Positions 23,148 to 35,500 of a stretch of 64,000 nucleotides of DNA are shown in pieces; within the stretch, counting starts at the first letter, position 1; every line of letters begins with the position of its first letter. The notes beneath the pieces were generated by a model that was not told the DNA's origin, ran no database searches, and worked only from the letters and a program-made list of their open reading frames with translations. This stretch comes from Gnetum montanum (lineage: Eukaryota > Streptophyta > Gnetopsida > Gnetales > Gnetaceae): NCBI GenBank assembly GCA_015680685.1, contig MNCI01026467.1, positions 242,157-306,156 of the forward strand. The letters run 5' to 3'. The translations under genes were made by a program, and so were the position numbers.

Positions 23148-25890
23148 TGGATCACCTTGTCTAATACATACAATGCACACAACATAATGATTCCGAGATG
23201 GCTTCCTCTTACCCGAGATCGCCATCCAAGTACGAGTACGAGTTCACGGCCTTGTCCAAACCCAACAGCCCTTGGGGCCTTGCCTCCTCACAACAATCAC
23301 AACACTTGGAGCACATGTCCAAGGCATTTGCTTCACAGTCTACACACACTGGGGCCTAGCCCCAAATAATCTAAACACCTTGTATGTACAACAGGGCCCA
23401 GCCCCAAGCAACACAAGTACATCATGCCTATGCTGGGGCCATGCCCCAACCTCCCCAACCTCAATCCAACATTTACGCAAGCATCACATGTGCCATGCCT
23501 ATTTCACCAGTGCCTCAGGTACTTGCTCATCATCCGTCCAAGATGACGTTAAACTATCCATGGCCCAATACGACCTTAAACTGCCAACACACATCTAGTA
23601 TGACATTAAACTACCAACAACCATCTACCATGATATTAAACTCGCAAAGCCCACAATCGGTGATCCAACCCTTCACCGCATAACCTACGCGAGTCCAGTA
23701 AACACAACCAGCTGGTGAATCTATGAGTTGGGAACAAGTGTCCCAACTCATCCAGACTTTGGTAGAGGAAATCAACCAGCTTAAGGCTACCTCCTTAGAC
23801 ACACCCAAGGTGGTGGACTTTTACCATGATGATCCAATCTTTGCTACGGTCCCACCCCTTACACTACCCGTGGGTGGTTCATTGTGACATCTAACAAAAT
23901 ACAAAGGTCATAGTGACCCCAATGCACATATCATCACATTCTGCACAGAAGCCATCACGTTGCACTCCTGGCCACATGCCATTCTATGCCTCTTTCTGCT
24001 ATCGCTCATTGGCAAAGCTTTAGACTGGTACCGTGCCCTACCCCGAGCTTCCATCGCATCCCTCGAGGACCTCATACACTAGTTTGTGACACACTTCAGT
24101 TACAACATCAGACCTGAAGTGATAATCAACAAGCTCCCCCACATCAAACAAGGACCCCTGGAGCCCATACTACCCTTCCTCCACTGATGGAATGCCACAG
24201 CCAATGAAATGCATGAGCCAATCGTGGAGACACATCTCTTGGCAATCTTCAAGGGTGCAGTCAATGACTTCATCAAGTCCAAACTACTCTACCAGGACCC
24301 AAAGTCTCTTACCCAGGCCTTTGACCAAGCAAAGACCATTGAAGAGGTAGCAAGAGCAAGCAATGACCCATCATACTTGGCCTACAAGAGTCAATACAAA
24401 AAACAACAACACAAACAACAACATGCACAACAACAAATGCAACAACTGCAACCAACACAAACAACACAAATAGCACAGGATACACAAGTAACATCAAACA
24501 TAACAATCACCATGCCAACACATGCAACCAATAGGCCTGTGGCCTCAACACCCCAAGCTCCCAGATTTAGCTTTGGCGCCACCACACAAGCCTCTCTTAG
24601 ACATGAGCGCACCCAACGCAAACTCATACCCTTTCCGGGGAAACCTTCCCAATTGCTAGAATAGCTCCTCAACACTGGTTTGGTCCAATGCAAACGCATG
24701 TCAGATGATGCCTACATACGCAACCAAAAACATTGTGAATTAGCAAGTCATCCCACTACAACATACAACGCATGTATCCCACAACATTTTGACTTAAGTG
24801 CATACTACCACTACCACCAAATGCCTGGACATGACACAAACCCTTGTCAAACTTTGCAAAATGATTTACAAAGAATGGCAAAGAAAGGATTGCTCAATGC
24901 TGTGCAACCTAGCAGTCCCATACCTTCAATGACTTCCTAAAACAAGAGACCCTTCATCATAAGGACAACATCTAACAACCCATCTGGTACAACATTAAAC
25001 TACCATCCACCATCCATCACGATGTTAAACACACAAGTTGCTCCAGTGACATCCACACCAAGTCCAAGTTCTAGCAACTTGGCCACATAAAAGCAATGGC
25101 AACCCAAGTCACCAATGCCTAAACCACAAACCAACCCTAGCTCTACCCCTAAGGCCACTAAACAACAACCCTTATGCATTTCCCCTCCACAAGAGCTCTA
25201 CATTACGGCTCACACAATAGAGGAGGCTTCCACCACGACAAACATAAATGACGACCTCACAGACGTACTATCTCATACACAAAATGCATTAAAACATAAG
25301 AATGTAACACCTACCTTGCTCGACCTCATCTTAACATCATCAAAGCATCGCCAAGCACTAGCAAACGTGCTTGCCTCCATCCCTGCTACAGAAAACATGT
25401 CTCCAACCGAAGACACCATTCGCGGAGCCATTACATCCCCTGTACCACAAGATACAAATACAACAACTCTAACCTTCTACAAAAATGATGTCAAGATCGA
25501 CCCCAAACAAGGGGAGGTCACACATGCACCATTGAACATTAGTGTAAGCATCAGAAAATACACAGTACGTAGAGTACACATCGATGATGGCGTGGCCGAA
25601 AATGTTGTTGCACACTCCATCATAGAACAACTAGGCCTAATGCACAACATTCAACCGACCAAAATCGAGTCTCTAAACTCCTTCGATGGAGCACGCGTAG
25701 CCATTAAATGCACAATCCACATCACCTTCACGATAGGAGACTAGCATCCCACATTTGCAAACTTTATAGTCATTGACAAGATGCCAGACTACAACATGAT
25801 CCTAGGATGCCCCTGGCTAGCTAGGTCATGCGTAGTGTCATCTCCCATCCACCAAGAACTCCACTTCCTCCACAAAGGGAGGGAGACCAT
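23148..25890 (+). pseudogene. gag: TE-2 gag-protease (interrupted by TE-3)
   Basis: Capsid-protease polyprotein. It lacks the N-terminal RRSLRIQ segment of TE-1 and TE-3. A Pro/Gln/Thr-rich start at 23270-23700 contains several ATGACGTTAAACTA-type repeats. The capsid core is at 23810-24300 (DPNAHIITF, GKALDWYRALPR, FKGAVNDFIKSK). A Gln-rich tract is at 24395-24465. A finger HYHQMPGHDTNPC is at about 24810-24850. The protease is at 25560-25890, with HIDDGVAENV as active site. Stops occur near 24080, 24186, 24661, 24940 and 25742. TE-3 enters the last codons, and the frame continues after it at 44735. No pol follows. Confidence 0.82.
25886..25890. repeat. TE-3 target-site duplication, left copy (ACCAT)
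   Basis: ACCAT directly precedes the TE-3 5' LTR and is repeated exactly at 44730-44734 after the 3' LTR. Confidence 0.92.
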
Positions 25891-27597
25891 TGAAACATCC
25901 TAAAAGAAAATGTGGGGTCATCCTGGCTTCACCAGGTCCTTGCGATCCGCATAGCACCACGGCAGTCCATTGGGAAAGAATGTTCTGAGCCCAGGATGGC
26001 CAGTTCAGTAAATTTTCTACTTTAGGCATGGGCGAGTTCCGTGCCAACTCACCCGCCTGCCAAAGTAGTCTACACAGTCGGCAGCCTGCTCAAAAATGGT
26101 ATCCAGAATCAGCGACAGTAGCCTAGGTGCACAGGAGAAGCAGTTTAGCAAGTTTTCTAAGTCACAAAGCCTGCTACGCTACGATGTGTAGTGTAGCAAG
26201 CCTCAAAAAATAACAGCGGAACAAGATGTTACGCTACGTGATGACATATGGTGTAGCATAGCAACAACTTCACCCCCCTCACCCAATCTCGAGTTTTGCA
26301 GTGATGTCTCTTTTTACTAGGAAGCGGCGGACCATGTCTGCTGCTATGCTACGCTGAGCTACATGGCGCAGCAAGGTGTAGCAATCCTACGGAAAGGGAT
26401 GGAAGGTGGTTCGGAAGGCAAAATCAGCAAAGTCCGTAAAACTTGCACTATGGCAGAATAGGTTAAAAAAATCAGCAAAGCTATCGCAGTCGCTACGCTA
26501 CATAGCGTAACATCATGTAGCAAGTATGTGACGTACGACAAGACATGCGGCAAGGTGCTACACCACAATAAGCAAGCCACGTTGCAAAACACAGCGTGGC
26601 AAGCAGGTGGCCACGTGACATCAATGCACTCCACCTCAATCGAGTTGTTGACACATGCCTCTAAGAGCTGGCGATGCAGTCACGACGTAGTAGGATCACA
26701 GTTATTGCTTGTGTCGCAATAGTCTGGCAAGCCCAATGGTTACAAATGGCTCAAGTAGCGCCAGTAAGGAGGCGGAGGTCTGCAACATGTAATATTCAAA
26801 CGGTCACCTTTGCCCACCTTCCGCCCTATAAATAGCCCATCAAACAGCACGCAAAAGACTGGTCCAAAAAAAAGAAATAAAAAGAAAGAGAAAAGAAAAA
26901 AAAGGAGTCACCTTGACTGAAAAAAAAAACAAAAAAAAGGCATCTGCAATCTGACAATAAGGAAAAGAAAAAGGAGAGGTGAACAATCTATGATAGGAAC
27001 CTCTCTCGGCTGGCATAAAGCCCGTGGCCTCGTTCTACCACCTTGGTAGGATCCCGTCCACATTGTATATACGTGAAGTCTGTGTCCAAGTGCACAGCCA
27101 TTTCTTGTTTCCCGACACGCTTCGGCCATTTTCAGAACCTTCTGCACTCCGTCACACAATCGATTGTGCCAATCCCTGACCAGACAGATTTGTAGCTCTA
27201 AAGCGGTGCATGTTCTTAACTGTATCTTATGTTATTTCTTATTTACTATCTGGCTTCCTTGCACTATTTCTTTTTTTTTTTGCTCACCTTCAAGCATCGC
27301 CTCATATTACTATCGGACTTACATTTATTTGTTATTTTGCATCATCGTTGCATCTTTTTTTTAGTCCCTTTTCTTTCTCGCTGAATTTACCCATAAGCGC
27401 CATCCCGCAACTCATACTATTTATATTGCAAAAGGCTATATTGATGCCGATGTAAGTCCCTGTCTGATCAACCCAACCATTCAAGGCACCCCATGTTCAT
27501 ACACACCCAGCACCGCCCTCCCACGAGCACAGGGTTGGAACTGTTGTGTCCACCAACCTTGGCGTTATTCCAGCCACAGACGTTCTTGGTCACTACT
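25891..27597 (+). repeat. TE-3 5' LTR
   Basis: Starts TGAAACATCC and ends GTCACTACT, where the partner ends GTCGCTACA. It aligns throughout with 42345-44729 apart from the N-run. U3 carries GCTACGCTACG palindromic blocks at about 26170-26250, 26340-26385 and 26495-26520, like TE-1. A purine-rich AAAAAAGAAAGAG stretch follows the TATA box. Confidence 0.93.
26827..26834 (+). promoter_or_regulatory. TE-3 5' LTR TATA box
   Basis: TATAAATA in CCCTATAAATAGCCC, conserved at 43958 in the 3' LTR. Confidence 0.75.
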
Positions 27598-27603
27598 ATT
27601 TTC

Positions 27604-27620
27604 TGGCGCTAGAAGGAGGG
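27604..27620 (+). other. TE-3 primer binding site (intact)
   Basis: TGGCGCTAGAAGGAGGG begins six bases after the LTR. It is the best preserved of the three sites in the window and serves as their reference. Confidence 0.8.
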
Positions 27621-27723
27621 CCTTTTGGTGTCTTTTTAGTGTGTCATGGTAGTTCTGTGAGCCTTCTACACTCTAATACACACAAGGGTAGATGTGACAC
27701 CCTCTTGTGGTTGTTTGCATTCT

Positions 27724-28352
27724 GTGCGGCATAGATCAGTCACCTCGACGGTTCCCCCAGAGCCCCATAGGACACAAGGCCTCCGATTGCCAATTAACTA
27801 GCTCATTCTATGGTCGTCTCACTTGTGTACTGCACCCTACCCCATGCGGTGCAGATCGGTTGCCTGGACGGTCCCTCCGGGACCCTGCGAGACATAAAGC
27901 CTGCCTAAGTGCTAGTTAATTTGCCCATCTTGCAGCTGTCTCGCTTACATTCTTTACCTCATTCTATGTGGTATAGACCGATTGCCTCAACGGTCCCTCC
28001 AGGATCCTGCGAGACACAAAATTTACCTGATCGCTAGTTAATTCGCTCATCTTATGGTAGTCTCGTATGCCTTCCACACCCCGACTTGCATTAGCATAGA
28101 CTCGACACCCTTTGTGGTTGTTTGAGCATCGTGTGGTGTAGATCGGTCGCCTCGACGGTTCCTCCGAAACCTTATGAGACAATATGCCTACGGATGACGA
28201 TTTAACTTGCTTCCTCTACAGTGGTCACGCATGTGTCCTGCATCCTAGCCAGCATAGGTGAAAGCGTGATACCCTTTGAGGTGGTTTCCATCTTGTGTGG
28301 TGCGGGTCGGTCGCCTCGACGGTCCCTCCTAGATCCTGCAAGACAAAAAGCC
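27724..28352 (+). repeat. TE-3 leader repeat, five units
   Basis: Five copies of the core starting near CAGATCGGTCGCCTCGACGG and ending GACATAAAGCC, at 27724, 27844, 27966, 28131 and 28294. Spacing is about 120, 122, 165 and 163. The same core is present twice in TE-1. Each contains a GTCGCCTCGAC mini-hairpin. Confidence 0.82.
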
Positions 28353-28449
28353 ACCTGTTTTCATTTTGTTTAATCCTTCTATTCTTCCTCATTTTCTAAC
28401 ATTTTCACATAATCTTTCTAGCATTTTCGCATAAATCACTGGCTTAATG

Positions 28450-31400
28450 ATGACTTCTGCCTCCACCGCTGGCGATATCTCCAACAGGGAGGTGCCCTTT
28501 GCAACCCAAGGCACTACTGGTGCCGAACAACGGTTGAATCCAACACCGGAAGCACGCCGGTCTCTTAGAATTCAAAATCGAGGACTTGAGGGCCTAGCCC
28601 AGCAACACAAGCTTTACAATTTCCTTTGCACAAAGGTGCAGGCTAACCTGCCCTTAGATTTACACAAACTCAAAGAAAAACATAGCTTCGAGTTTGCTTA
28701 CTGCAATGGGGAGGAATTCATTCCTAACCAGGGCATTTCCTTGCCTTTGACACAAGCGAACCAAAGGCTGCTAGATCAACTAATCCAGTTGACAAAGCTT
28801 AGGCGACAACAAGACACAGCGTCCAACTAGGATGATGCCTTTCAAGATGGTCAGGAGGAACTCGATTCCCAATCTGACGAAGAAGGCCCAACCAACCCCA
28901 TTCCTGTCCCGCCTACCCAGAACTTCTAGGCCAACCCGCTACCTGTCGCCATCCCCTTCACCATCGCCCCTACACTTTAGCAGTCTACAACCGTAACTAC
29001 AGTGGGTAGCCATGCCACGTTCCCAGCACCTCATCACCCCTATCGCTCGGTTGTACCTATAGCAAATGTGCCACCGCAAGCCATTTACCAGCACACTATA
29101 GCAACACGCAACATACCTATCATGGCTATGCCACCGCATGTCCACACTGTACCTACTCTACAACCGCAGCTAACTCCCACACCAATTCCTACATATGCGA
29201 CTATCCCTCCCACTGTGGTGGGCCCAAGACCATCCATGTGGTGGCCTCCACTCCCTTCTTCGTCTGTTCCACAACCATCGCAAGTGTCTCATTACACTCG
29301 CCCTCAGGTCTACTCAACCCCCCAGACGGCACAACCTAGCACAGGGCCATGGGGGCACCCACCCATGATCCAAACAGCCTACCGAGTGGCTCAACCCACT
29401 ATTACTGCTCCAATGATACCATCCACCAGATGGTGGATAATGCAAACAACACCTCTGGTAGGGGCACAGCCGATAGGTCAAGTTACCACCACTACCATGC
29501 CACCCATGGGGGTCGCCTCTATAGTCCCTTAGACATCTACAACATCCATGGGCCTGGACCAAGCATTCCAGCTTATTCAAACCTTAACTGAGGAAGTAAA
29601 ACACCTCAAAGCTGTTGGGTCTGATGCAGTATAGGTCATGGACTTTTATCAAGATGATCCCGTTAACCCTATAATCCCTACCTTGACATTACCACCCGGG
29701 ATGTCCCTCCCGCACTTCACAAAGTACGATGGAGAAGGAGATCCCAATACACATCTCATCACCTTCTGGTCATAGTCTTTGTTACTGCAACAATGGATGC
29801 ATATGATCATTCACGTCTTCACCATGTCTCTAGCCGGGAAAGCCCTAGATTGGTATCGTGCATTGCCACGTTTCTCCATTTCGACTTTGGAAGAACTCTT
29901 GACCCAGTTTGTGACACGCTTCAAGTATAACTTGAAGCCAGAAACCACGCTGGATCAGTTGATGAGCGTGAAGCAAGACCCATTAGAACCAGTCCAAAAA
30001 TTCATTCAACGATGGAGTGCAACCCTTAACGAAATCTGTGAACCTATCGCGGAGGCTCATTTACTAGTTGTCTTTAAAGGTGCAATGAACGACTTCATCA
30101 AATCAGAACTATATTATCTTACTCCACGCTCACTTAGTCAAGCTTTCGCTCAAACAAAAAGCATACAAGATGCAGCCGAGGCAAGTAAAGACCCGACTTA
30201 TGTCACATATAGGAACAATTTCACAAAGAAGGACAAAGGTAAGGCCCCAACGACCATGGTGGCTACTATAGTAGCTGAGGCTAAACCCAAACATAGCAAC
30301 AGCAAAAACAAGAATAACAAGAAATCGGCCATGCCTGCAGCTGACTCAGAGCCTAAGCTAGACCAAGCATTACAACCCGCCGCCCCCGCACCCAAGACAT
30401 CTACATATACTAAACCTAATTTCGAACGTAAAGATCATTCAAAATATACTCCGCTGCCCCTTAAACCTTCAGAACTCCTGAAGCAACTATTGGCAGGGGG
30501 ATACATTTAACACAAGAGAATGTCAAAAGAAGCAAACATGAGACATCGATGCTACTACGAGCTCCTTAGAAATCCCTCTTTAGCCCTACCCAACGAACCT
30601 CCAATCCCTAAAGGTTTTAGGTTGGACAGGTTTTACGACTACCATCAATTATGTGGCCACACCACAGATTATTGTTTATCATTGCAAGATGACATCCAAA
30701 GACTGAGTGACCTAAGGCATTTGGTGTTAGATGAAAGTAGCCTAGTACGTCCCGAAAACCAATCCATGTACATCTATACCGACCCACTCAACGCTAACAA
30801 TTCCAGTTACATAATAAATGCCATCAATATTGACAATGATCCCACTCCACCCTTCTAACCATTTTTGATTCGCGTGCCTCAGCGTAGTATGCCCATGCCA
30901 CCAATGGCTAGCCCATAGTTGCCCTTCATTCTGAAAGTCCCACCACAAACATCTACCTCTGCACCACCCATTGGCAGGGCCATGCAACCTCATCTGCTAA
31001 CACCTCTAGCCCCATTTGTCATTAGAACACCAGCATCTTCAATAGCCACCATCCCGTGTAGCAACAAGCAACCTCCTCGCCCTACAACATGAGAGACCTA
31101 CCTGACGAGCAAGGTGTCGAAGAGGAATACCATCAAAAGCATCTCTAAGACTACACCTTTGCCCTTTAAATCCATATATTTGTCATCAAGAACGAAGGTC
31201 AATGCAAGCACACAGCCTGTGACATCCTATCATCAAAAATTTGAACCTGGGTTTGGGGTCATCTCCCCTCGGGAGATTCATCTTCTAGGAAGAATCGAAG
31301 AGGAGAGTGTCAAATAGACGAGTGGCCAAGACTTCTTGAACGCCCTAACCTAGGTTGGGCAAATCCTAAAGCAAAAAAATACCATGTTAAGTCTATACGA

Positions 31401-32244
31401 CTTAGTTATGGTATCCGCCCCTCATCGTGAGGCTCTAGTCTGCATGTTAATGGCAATCCCGGTCGATGAAAACATGCCAGCAGACGAGAAAATGATCCAC
31501 TCAGTCATACTCCCCTCCGCACCCATGGAGTCTGCATCTCCATTAACTTTCAGCAACAAAGCCCTTAAGGATGATCCCGAAAAGGGCCAAGTGACTACTG
31601 CGCCTCTCTTTATCACAATTCGGGTTGGTCAATACTGAATTCGAAGGGTGCATGTTGACAATGGGGTGACCACAAACGTCATCTCTTTTCCTATCATAGA
31701 GAAACTGGGGTTGGTCGACCAGATCAAACCAACAGCGATGTCGTGCCTGTGGTCCTTCAACGGGGCACGTGTCCTGGTAAAAGGCATAGTTCATGTAAAC
31801 TTCATAGTAGGGAATGAGCTCCCCACGGACGCAACATTCTTCGTAGTCGAAGAAATGCCCAAGTTTAACCTAATCTTGGGAAGATCATGGTTAGCACAAC
31901 TCGGGGCGGTTTCCTCGCCTATACACCAGGAAATCCACTTACCATACAAGGGTAGAGAGGTGATGATCCATGGCGACGGGGCGGTAACGCAAACAATTAG
32001 TAACCTAAACACAAAGCAAGGTTCAGAGGTTACAACCTCTGAAGATGAGGTGTCCGTTCATGCATGCATCAACCATACAGCGAAGGGATCAGCCCATCGA
32101 AGTGACCTCCAGGTAGAAAACATCTGGGTGGAGTTGCCCTTTCAAGCGAACGACAGTTGCACGAGCAAAGGCTCTGGAAAAATGCCTCAACCTTACATCC
32201 CTATCAACCCACGAAAGATCAGGAGACAACTATGCGTAGCATAG
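28450..32244 (+). pseudogene. gag: TE-3 gag-protease polyprotein
   Basis: Capsid-protease polyprotein. The start at 28450 (MTSAST) matches TE-1; an extra ATG lies just before it at 28447. N-terminal RRSLRIQNRG at 28558; Pro-rich linker 29002-29532; capsid core 29640-30150 (LAGKALDWYRAL, FVTRFKYNLKPET, FKGAMNDFIKSE); basic Lys/Asn tail near 30220-30330. A finger YDYHQLCGHTTDYC at about 30635-30675 has its first Cys replaced by Tyr. The protease is at 31560-31980, with HVDNGVTTNV where TE-1 has HIDDGAAMNV. Stops near 28828, 29530, 30508, 30856, 31315 and 31636 are nearly all CAA/CAG/TGG codons turned to stops. The terminal stop is at 32242-32244. About 5.5 kb separates it from pol. Confidence 0.9.
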
Positions 32245-32337
32245 CAACCTTGCGACCTCTCACCCAGTCACCATCCTTGCATATCCGCTTTCTACTTAGC
32301 CTACCAGGCTATCGTCTTTTCGGCACAAAACTAACAA

Positions 32338-32435
32338 ACGGCCCAAAATGGCCTAAAACTAACAAAAGGCTTAAAACTAGCATTATCACCTTCGCTTTAC
32401 TCATTACGCAAATGGCCCGAAATGGCGTAAAGTTA
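32338..32435 (+). repeat. Short GGCCTAAAACTAGC repeat after TE-3 protease
   Basis: About three imperfect units with the core GGCCYAAAACTARC, matching the large 27-bp array at the same place in TE-1 (50527-50916). Confidence 0.6.
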
Positions 32436-32595
32436 GTATACCAAAATACAAAAACTTCACATGACACACATACTAACACGAAACTAGTTTTCCTTTCTGG
32501 AATTTTGCATTTCAGTCAAAATTTTTTGCTCATTGGCAGTGTCTGTAAACTCTTCCAAAACAAAAGAGAGAGAGGGGGGATCTACCCTCATGCTC

Positions 32596-35500
32596 TCATA
32601 AACTATCCCTGTTCGCATTGCCTTCGCCACTTCTTTCTACCGCATTCACTTGCACATCGTCTGCTCCCATATCGCCCCCTATTGACACCTCATTCCCGCC
32701 CTCCACAGGCCTTACATCCTCATTGAGAGCCTGCATCTCGAAGGATAAAGTAGTTAGTAGGGGCATAAATGCAATAAATAACAGCTATAGCAAAGCATCA
32801 AAGCAACTAACCTGAGGGGAGCCTGCGTCCGTCACAAGAGGTATCTAGTCTAGACTAAGCCTGAGGCGATGCTCAATCTCCTCCATCAAGATATTCACCC
32901 AAGGCATGTCGTTAGGTTCAGCATTCGCAGTGGCAACTTTCTCCTTTTCCAAAGTTTTCCATCTTAGAGGTCCTAGGGAAAGGGAGGTCATGGCAGTCTC
33001 CCCTGTAGGAAGGGTCACCTCCAAATTTGGGGACTCCGTAACCTGCACCTACTCTTTAAACTTGGCATAAGCCTCAGAAGCACGGATGGCCTTCACAAAC
33101 GCCTCGTACGAGAAAGCCTCCACAGTAGCATCTTTATACAGCCTTCGATGGGTTTTTTTCTTGCTTGTATGTATACTTGTGGTCCCTCTAGGCCTTCCCC
33201 CATTCAAAGATCTTGGCGCTAATGTCCTTCATATCTTGGCACTTTTGGGCCAGCAAATTCATCTGCATCTACTGCTCAACTATTTTGCAGGTGGAGTCTA
33301 CGTTCTGATGGACGACAGTCCAAAATTTGGCGTAATCGACCATAGCCCTTTGTGACTCCATAGGGTCGGGACTACGGTTTACGAGGAAATCGATCCTCGA
33401 CTTGAGGTTCTCCACCTCGGCAACCAGTTCCGTCTCTCTCTGCTCGCTCCTATGAGCCCATTTCCACAATTCCTCGTTGGTGCATCTACATTCCCATAGG
33501 GAGTGTGCCGAGTGCAAAACACATTTGTAAGCCTCGTCAAATACTCAACGAGGCACTTCAGCCACGTCGAAAGAAAGTGTAGACACCGTGCCAATTTCCA
33601 TGGGTCGAGCCAGGTCCCATTTGAGCTGAGAGGCTGTAGAAAATATGACAATCATGTCAACATGACATAAATCAATATGTTTAAGAGTTGTAGCGTAGCA
33701 GCATAGGGGCTATTAACACTCCTACTCACCCGCACGAGGATCCGCCTATTGAAGGCATTTGATCATGTCATCAACTAGTCCCTAAACAAATATAATCTTG
33801 TCAGGAATTTTAGCCCACGACTCCGTCTGGGGCAGAGAAGGTCCTGGTATATCAGCAGTAGCATCTGTTACATAATTAAGCATGACAGCAGCAACCACAA
33901 TTAAGCATAACAGTAACAGCCGAGGTGGACTATGGTAGGGTACATCCAAAACCTAAGCTCACCACTATTCGGTTGTTGTCTCGCATCATGCTAGCTCAAG
34001 ACAATTGCGGTGGGTTCTGTAGAAGGTCCAGCCAGGTCCGTAGGAACTCCTACCTCAAGCGTTAGTGCTTTCCCTTTCAGGAGGGCAATGTTTTTCTTAT
34101 TTTGGGAAAACATCGCTTCATTGGTAGGGAGAGGCTCCCTAAGGACAAGATCCCCTGCCCTGGAGACAAGAGCTCCAGTATCCCTAGTTGGGACCATCTC
34201 TTCCAAAGCTGGGCTCCCCGTGTCTCTATTTGTCGCCCCCGGTCTAAGGGCCGACACTTCCTCGTCACCTTCTTCTTTGCCTTCTTCTTCTACTATCCGC
34301 AAAGGATATGCACATAATAAATTGAAGTTGATTGACTCAAAACTAATACCATGCCACAAAGCACCATTTAGCTAAGCATGAAATAGTTAGCATTCTAAAC
34401 GCTCACCAATGGGGGGTTGCGTTCACCATAACTTGAACCGCAGTCATCGCTCCTCTTCACGAGGGCTTTCCCTGGCCAGGGGAGGTCTCTTTCTCCATAA
34501 ATCCATAGGAATGGTCTCAGCCATAAGGCGATCACCATGGGTCATGTTGCCAAGTATGGTAGGGGGAGTCTCCCCTACGCTGTCCTAGCCACAAGCGCTA
34601 CGAACCGTCAGGCCTTTAGTCATTACGGAAAATGAATCCCCGATCACTTCCAAAGGAGCCTGGGCTTGCATGGTCTGAAAGACCTATCAAATCCATGGCT
34701 TGAGGATTTGCTCGCGATCCAGCTTGGACCAGACCCCATCCTCCTAGACCACCAGGAACTCCGAAAAGCTCTTTAGACAACCAATGTAGAAGGCGTAGTG
34801 CATGTTAGAACGGGACTCTGTTTGCTCACGGAGCCCCAAAATCTTGCCTTATAAGCCATTACATAGGAATTCGGCCTAGTTATAGTGAGCACCCTCCTTC
34901 ACAACTTCTCGCATGATCCAAGCCTACCCAAGCCCCAAGATCTTTCCTTGGGTAAGTAGATGAGGGAACGCACGAGCACAAAAGACTAGGTATATCCCCA
35001 TGACAGGACCGTCCTTAAGCTTTTCCATAGGGAACCCTTTCCGCTCCTTGGTGAGCCTCAGCCACTCCTCAATATGCTACTTATGGAGGGTCAACTCCTG
35101 CTTGCCCTTCGACATCACATCGGCACCATCATTAGGAATGCCAAACAAATCTGCGAATAGCTGGTCACTAATGTTAATGACCACCCACACACCCTACACA
35201 TATGTGCGAAAGAGACTCACCTGCCCAGAAAAAGAATTGACCAGGGAAATCATCTCGGCAGCAGGGATGCCCAGATTTGATGCCATAAAAAAATCCATAA
35301 GCCTGGCCATCTGAGCAAGGGGCTTGGAGCCCCTCGTTCCAACCAGCTCTGGCTGGCCAATACCTCACCATATTTGAAATAGATGTTTCCCCTTTGTCCT
35401 CTGGCGGTCACCACTGTCACTTCGCAGGGCTTCTTCGCTCCTGCCGTAATAATCACAAAACACTATTTAAAAAAAATGACACTCACTTGTTAACCCACCA

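Noticed and set aside
27164-27455. Hydrophobic ORFs in the LTRs of TE-3 (also 44254-44587)
   Set aside because: They lie in the U5/R part of both LTRs, come from T-rich DNA, and have no membrane-protein family resemblance.
29002-29532. Pro/Thr-rich ORF (also 19678-20193) as a separate cell-wall-like protein
   Set aside because: It is the low-complexity linker inside gag, in frame with the capsid core.
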